Shown piece by piece: positions 6,106-9,024 of a stretch of DNA of 9,024 nt. The stretch's first letter is position 1. Each line of letters begins with the position of its first letter. Both the position numbers and the translations under genes were made by a program. Below the pieces are notes generated by a model. That model had not been told where the DNA came from. It did no database searches and worked only from the letters and a program-made list of their open reading frames with translations. The stretch comes from an uncultured Bacilli bacterium (lineage in GTDB: Bacteria; Bacillota_I; Bacilli_A; RF39; UBA660): contig CANQFI010000071.1 of NCBI GenBank assembly GCA_947598455.1, forward strand, positions 1 through 9,024. Reading direction: 5' to 3'.

Positions 6106-7374
6106 ATGGATGATAATATTTATGTTAAAAGAAATATTTTAAGTATTGATTTAAAAAGTTTTTTTGCATCATGTGAATGTGTAGAAAGAGGAATAGATCC
6201 TTTTACAACACCTTTAGTAGTTGCTAATCCAAGACAAGGAGATGGAGCGATTACTTTAGCTGTTACGCCCTATTTAAAAAGGCAAGGAGTTAAATCGCGT
6301 GGAAGACTTTTTGAAATACCAAAGAATATTAAATATCAGATTGTCCCACCAAGAATGAGTCTTTATATTAAGAAAAGTGAAGAAGTAATTGGCGTTTATT
6401 TAGATTATGTAGCTAAAGAAGATTTACATGTCTACTCTATTGATGAATGTTTTTTAGATGTTACTAATTATTTAAAAATGTATAAAAAAACTGATTATGA
6501 ACTAGCGAAAGAAATATTAACAGAAATAACTAAAAGAACTGGTTTAACAGCGAATGCTGGAATTGGTCCTAATATATTACTTGCTAAAGTGGCAATGGAT
6601 TTAGAAGCTAAGAAGTATAAAGATGGGATTGCTAAATGGACTTATGAAGATGTTAAAAATAAGTTATGGAATGTTACTCCTCTATCTAAAATGTGGGGAA
6701 TTGGACCACGAATGGAAAAAAGATTGAATGCGTTAGGTATTGAAAAAGTTGGAGACTTAGCTTTATATGATAAAAATAAATTAAAAGATATGTTTGGAGT
6801 AATGGGTTTAGAATTATGGGAACATGCTAATGGAATTGATTTATCTAAAATTAGTGATTTAGCTAATGCAAAACCACTTGATAAGTCATATTCAAATAGT
6901 CAGGTTTTATTTAAAGATTATAATGGGAATAACGTTAAAATTATAATTAGTGAAATGGTTGATGTTGTCTGTAAAAGACTACGAGCTAATAATAAACAAG
7001 CATTAGTTATTGGATTAGCAATTGGATATTCTAAAAATGTTGGAGGTGGATTTTATCATGTAATGAAACTTGATACACCAACGGATAGTAGTAAAGTTAT
7101 TTTAGATGTTTGTCTTCTTTTATTTGATCGTTTTTATACTAATATGCCAATTAGAAAAGTTGGAGTTAGTGCAGGAAGACTTGCTGATAAAAATAGTATT
7201 CAATTAAATTTATTTGAAGATTTTACTCTTCAACAAAATGAAGATGCCAAAGATAAGATAGTTGATGAAATAACAAGTAAATTTGGAAAAAATAGTTTAC
7301 TTAAAGCTTCGGCTTTACTTGATGATTCGACTATTAAAGAAAGAAATAAAAAGATTGGAGGTCATAGTGCATGA
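6106..7374 (+). CDS. uvrX: Y-family translesion DNA polymerase, UmuC/UvrX (YqjW) type
   Basis: This 422-aa polymerase copies damaged DNA at the replication fork. The palm has D15 in ILSIDLKSFFASCE and D113-E114 in YSIDECFLD, the three metal-binding acids. F20 occupies the steric-gate position that keeps out ribonucleotides (Tyr or Phe in this family). The helix-hairpin-helix thumb motif is at about 194-216 (SKMWGIGPRMEKRL). The little-finger domain spans about 255-360. QLNLF (366-370) is a near-ideal beta-clamp-binding motif. Length and the PPRM motif (81-84) fit the Bacillus UvrX/YqjW branch rather than DinB (Pol IV). Start is ATG 6106, with GGTGAT (6095-6100) 5 nt upstream. A LexA box covers the promoter start. 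The last 4 bp overlap the YolD-like gene (ATGA), implying coupled translation. The symbol is by family resemblance. Confidence 0.95.
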   Translation: MDDNIYVKRNILSIDLKSFFASCECVERGIDPFTTPLVVANPRQGDGAITLAVTPYLKRQGVKSRGRLFEIPKNIKYQIVPPRMSLYIKKSEEVIGVYLDYVAKEDLHVYSIDECFLDVTNYLKMYKKTDYELAKEILTEITKRTGLTANAGIGPNILLAKVAMDLEAKKYKDGIAKWTYEDVKNKLWNVTPLSKMWGIGPRMEKRLNALGIEKVGDLALYDKNKLKDMFGVMGLELWEHANGIDLSKISDLANAKPLDKSYSNSQVLFKDYNGNNVKIIISEMVDVVCKRLRANNKQALVIGLAIGYSKNVGGGFYHVMKLDTPTDSSKVILDVCLLLFDRFYTNMPIRKVGVSAGRLADKNSIQLNLFEDFTLQQNEDAKDKIVDEITSKFGKNSLLKASALLDDSTIKERNKKIGGHSA

Positions 7375-7685
7375 TAGATGATCGTGGAATGATAAAATGG
7401 CAACCATTTAATGCTGTTGCTAGTGGAAATTATATGGTAAACGAAGTTTTAAGAAAAAAATATGTCATAGCAATGCCAATGCTTTCTGAGGATCAACAAA
7501 ATGAATTACAAGAAAAAATTTTAAATTCTTATAGTACTCAAGAAATGATAAGAATAAAATTTTATAAAAATGGTAGAATATATACTAGTGAAGGTAAAAT
7601 AAAGCAAATAGATAAGAATAACCATAATATTGTATTAAGTAATGATTTAAAAGTATTTTTTGCACAAATTGTTGAAATATATTAA
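7371..7685 (+). CDS. YolD-like protein, partner of the translesion polymerase
   Basis: This 104-aa protein has the N-terminal DRGMIKW motif (4-10) followed by QPF, diagnostic of the YolD-like family, which in Bacillota is usually encoded next to a UvrX/YqjW-type Y-family polymerase. It has been suggested to play a UmuD-like helper role, though its action is unclear. The C-terminal half (59-104) looks like a small beta-barrel with a KNG turn and ends in FFAQIVEIY. Start is ATG 7371, overlapping the polymerase stop; GGAGGT (7357-7362) sits 8 nt upstream inside the polymerase gene. It is under the same SOS-controlled promoter. No terminator follows it before the tRNA. No missing parts are seen. 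Confidence 0.88.
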   Translation: MIDDRGMIKWQPFNAVASGNYMVNEVLRKKYVIAMPMLSEDQQNELQEKILNSYSTQEMIRIKFYKNGRIYTSEGKIKQIDKNNHNIVLSNDLKVFFAQIVEIY

Positions 7686-7692
7686 AAAAAAC

Positions 7693-7721
7693 TTGCAAGC
7701 TCAAGAAATATATGATATTAT
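7693..7721 (+). promoter_or_regulatory. Promoter of the tRNA-Ala gene
   Basis: TTGCAA (7693-7698), a 17-nt spacer and TATTAT (7716-7721) lie just past the YolD-like stop codon. A start near 7728 would leave about 6 nt of leader before the tRNA, suitable for a stable-RNA gene. Confidence 0.75.
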
Positions 7722-7733
7722 GGATATGTTCTT

Positions 7734-7810
7734 GGGGGATTAGCTCAGCTGGCTAGAGCACCTGCCCTGCACGCAGGGGGTCGTGGGTTCGAATCCCACA
7801 TCCTCCACCA
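7734..7810 (+). tRNA. tRNA-Ala, anticodon UGC
   Basis: The 77-nt cloverleaf is complete with encoded CCA. Acceptor GGGGGAT pairs with ATCCTCC and includes a G3-U70 wobble, the hallmark alanine identity element. The D-arm is GCTC/GAGC; the anticodon stem is CCTGC/GCAGG (7761-7765 and 7773-7777); the T-arm is GTGGG/CCCAC with TTCGAAT in the loop. Anticodon TGC is at 7768-7770 and reads GCN codons, mainly GCA/GCG. Position 33 (7767) is C, where almost all tRNAs have U. The gene stands alone, not in an rRNA operon, with its own promoter and terminator. Confidence 0.95.
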
Positions 7811-7821
7811 GAATGTTATTT

Positions 7822-7850
7822 AACTCGAACTTATGGTTCGAGTTTTTATT
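7822..7850 (+). terminator. Terminator after tRNA-Ala
   Basis: A perfect 9-bp stem AACTCGAAC/GTTCGAGTT (7822-7830 and 7836-7844) with a 5-nt loop is followed by a T-rich run. It lies 11 nt past the tRNA CCA end and may also end read-through from the polymerase/YolD unit. Confidence 0.9.
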
Positions 7851-7868
7851 TCTATTGAATAAAATATT

Positions 7869-7916
7869 ATAGTTGTAAAAACAATATTGTTTAAGTTATA
7901 GTACGTGTACAACTAT
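7869..7916 (+). promoter_or_regulatory. Palindrome-rich promoter/operator region of the 220-aa gene
   Basis: A candidate promoter is TTGTAA (7873-7878), an 18-nt spacer, and TATAGT (7897-7902). The spacer holds a 14-bp perfect palindrome, AAACAATATTGTTT (7879-7892). An outer 9-bp inverted repeat, ATAGTTGTA (7869-7877) and TACAACTAT (7908-7916), encloses everything: one arm overlaps the -35 box and the other the expected start. Such nested symmetry suggests repressor binding, though AT-rich sequence raises the chance of accidental dyads. No cognate regulator is identified. Confidence 0.5.
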
Positions 7917-7939
7917 TAATTTAATGGTTAGGTGATTAG

Positions 7940-8602
7940 ATGAAAAAAATTATTGGATTTTTTGATATGAATGATTATGAAGAATTACCTTATTTAACTA
8001 AAATAAAGGTTATTTATGAAGAAGATGGTAGATACTTTATTCAACATCAGTTATCTAGACAGTTTTCTTCATTATCAAAACTTATTTGTAATTTGAAGAC
8101 ACAAGAAGATATTGAAAATGAAATTCAAGCTTATTTAAGCTATAGTACAAGTACTATTAATGCTAGATTAGGAGATTATGTTAATAATGAAGATCTTCCT
8201 GGCAATAAATATTTCTTTAAAGAAGTTCATGAACAAATGTTAAGAATACCAGGTTTCTACCCTATTCAAAATTTTAATACTTATATACAAGATGACATTG
8301 TAATTAATGAGGAAAATCCAGTTTATGCTTTTGTTTTAGATGGAACTGATTCTTTTGTTGGAAACAGAGACTATATTATAAAACAAATTGAAATGTTATT
8401 AGAATATCCTGAGGATGAAGAAGAATGTAATTTTAAAATCGAAATGCTTTATGATTTAGAAAAATTTGATGAGTTGAGTGATGAAGTTGATCAAAGTTTA
8501 AGAAGTTTTGATAGTTCTAGGTATATAGATAGCTGGAGGAAGAAAAAAGAAGATGGACAAGTACTTAAATTTGTTTATCAAAAGATTAAACATAAATGCT
8601 AA
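7940..8602 (+). CDS. Hypothetical protein, 220 aa
   Basis: I do not recognise a family. The protein is acidic and soluble, with no signal peptide or membrane helix. It opens with MKKIIGFFDMNDYEELPYLTK-like beta-type sequence; the middle (about 55-105) looks helical. Residues 157-182 are Glu/Asp-rich and helical, and the C-terminus is basic (WRKKKEDG and KIKHKC). No catalytic motif is evident, and its two cysteines before the last residue do not pair in a motif. Start is ATG 7940, with AGGTGAT (7930-7936) only 3 nt upstream, as close as in several neighbours. A good terminator follows, and it has its own promoter region, so it is a single-gene unit. Codon and base use match its neighbours. It is a clean, uninterrupted frame with expression signals at both ends and is probably a real gene. 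Confidence 0.8.
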   Translation: MKKIIGFFDMNDYEELPYLTKIKVIYEEDGRYFIQHQLSRQFSSLSKLICNLKTQEDIENEIQAYLSYSTSTINARLGDYVNNEDLPGNKYFFKEVHEQMLRIPGFYPIQNFNTYIQDDIVINEENPVYAFVLDGTDSFVGNRDYIIKQIEMLLEYPEDEEECNFKIEMLYDLEKFDELSDEVDQSLRSFDSSRYIDSWRKKKEDGQVLKFVYQKIKHKC

Positions 8603-8625
8603 AGAATCTTAGTGATTCTTTTTTT
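8601..8625 (+). terminator. Terminator after the 220-aa gene
   Basis: An 8-bp stem AAAGAATC/GATTCTTT (8601-8608 and 8614-8621) with loop TTAGT ends in seven T (8619-8625). It overlaps the stop codon of the gene before it. Confidence 0.85.
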
Positions 8626-8632
8626 ATTTATA

Positions 8633-8660
8633 TTGCTTTTCTTAAGAAATAAATTATAAT
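8633..8660 (+). promoter_or_regulatory. Promoter of the truncated last gene
   Basis: TTGCTT (8633-8638), a 16-nt spacer and a perfect TATAAT (8655-8660) lie 17 nt before the ATG at 8678. With a start near 8667 the leader would be only about 11 nt and begin at the ribosome-binding site. Confidence 0.6.
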
Positions 8661-8677
8661 ATTAAGCAGGTGGTTTT

Positions 8678-9024
8678 ATGGAAAATATTCCGGCAGAAAA
8701 AGAAGAATTAATAAAAGAAATCAAAGCGATGAAACAAGGTTCAATTGAACAAATGGCTTTGGTTACTTATTATAGTTTAGCTTCTTATTTTAAATCGTTA
8801 TTAACGTTTGGAAGAAAAAGTACTGTTACAAAAGATAATTTAAATGTAATTAAGGAAATGTATAATATTTTAAAAAAGGAAAATCAATTACTTAATTTTA
8901 TTTTAAGAAATGTTTTACAATTTGATGTTGATGCTACGGCAAAGGTTGTGGAAATGTTAGATTCTTTAAATGATAAAACTGTTCAATATTATTATGAAGT
9001 TATTGAAGAAATTGAAACAGCTTG
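8678..9024 (+). CDS. Hypothetical helical protein, 3' end beyond window
   Basis: The visible 115 codons begin MENIPAEKEELIKEIKAMK and read open to the window edge, where the last codon is cut after TG. ATG 8678 has AGGTGG (8668-8673) 4 nt upstream and a promoter just before it. The sequence is rich in Glu, Lys, Leu and Ile and is probably entirely helical. Residues 22-44 (QGSIEQMALVTYYSLASYFKSLL-like) form an amphipathic helix rather than a clear membrane span, and later helices include VDATAKVVEMLDSLND. I do not recognise a family. The cut codon could even be a TGA stop, so the total length is unknown. It follows a terminator and so is not in an operon with the 220-aa gene. Confidence 0.75.
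   Translation, partial: MENIPAEKEELIKEIKAMKQGSIEQMALVTYYSLASYFKSLLTFGRKSTVTKDNLNVIKEMYNILKKENQLLNFILRNVLQFDVDATAKVVEMLDSLNDKTVQYYYEVIEEIETA

Noticed and set aside
7824..7840. CGAAC...GTTCG in the tRNA terminator looks like a LexA box.
   Set aside because: The spacing between half-sites is five bases where LexA needs four, and the sequence is fully explained as the stem of a terminator with a T-run.
3475..7876. The same 10-mer TTATAGTTGT occurs at 3475-3484 and 7867-7876, possible shared regulator site.
   Set aside because: The first copy is part of a terminator stem, and 10-base AT-rich matches are expected by chance in such sequence.
7734..8602. Possible integrated element at the tRNA-Ala gene carrying the 220-aa gene.
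   Set aside because: I found no repeat of the tRNA 3' end downstream in the window, no integrase, and no change in base composition.
1..9024. Mollicute-type code with TGA as tryptophan, suggested by the low GC content.
   Set aside because: Tryptophans in recognisable motifs (for example IKW in the YolD-like protein and the AlkD-like DNW) are TGG, the polymerase ends in TGA, and no gene has an internal TGA.

Overview
The window is about 9 kb of very AT-rich bacterial chromosome. It reads with the standard code: tryptophans are TGG and no gene needs TGA read through. Shine-Dalgarno sites are strong, promoters are sigma-A-like, and U-tract hairpins end transcripts. A YolD-like gene follows a UvrX-type polymerase, and there is a Gram-positive LexA box. 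Together these point to a low-GC Bacillota species, perhaps an uncultured gut Bacilli/Erysipelotrichia-like lineage. The lineage is inference; nothing in the window fixes a genus.

Layout. From 1 to 5987 every gene is on the minus strand; from 6106 to the end every gene is on the plus strand. Reading the minus block in its direction of transcription, a divergent promoter region (about 6003-6069) fires leftward into an AlkD-type DNA alkylation repair gene. A lipoprotein cyclophilin follows 28 bp later, and the unit ends in a strong terminator (4528-4557). Next is a membrane-anchored thioredoxin-like protein with an unusually long charged cytoplasmic tail, with its own 14-bp-stem terminator (3454-3488). 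Then come a LysR regulator with a near-consensus promoter, a radical SAM protein of the spore-photolyase-like type, and an overlapping pair of nucleotide-hydrolase-like genes (MazG-like, then Nudix) ending in a terminator at 4-24.

Rightward, the divergent region drives a Y-family polymerase whose start site is covered by a LexA/SOS box. It overlaps a YolD-like gene by 4 bp. A tRNA-Ala(UGC) with its own promoter and terminator follows, then an unrecognised 220-aa protein behind a promoter packed with dyad symmetry, then the first 115 codons of an unrecognised helical protein that runs off the window.

Themes. The centre (5280-7685) looks like a small DNA-damage locus: alkylation repair diverging from an SOS-controlled translesion polymerase with its YolD partner. 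The left end looks like nucleotide-pool housekeeping. I see no mobile element, CRISPR array, phage module or clear new defence system. The least explained items are the gene at 7940-8602 with its palindromic control region, the C33 base in the tRNA anticodon loop, the long-tailed thioredoxin-like protein, and the cysteine-rich C-terminal half of the radical SAM protein. Four starts are placed at ATG codons inside the longest open frames because each has a good ribosome-binding site and the upstream alternative does not.
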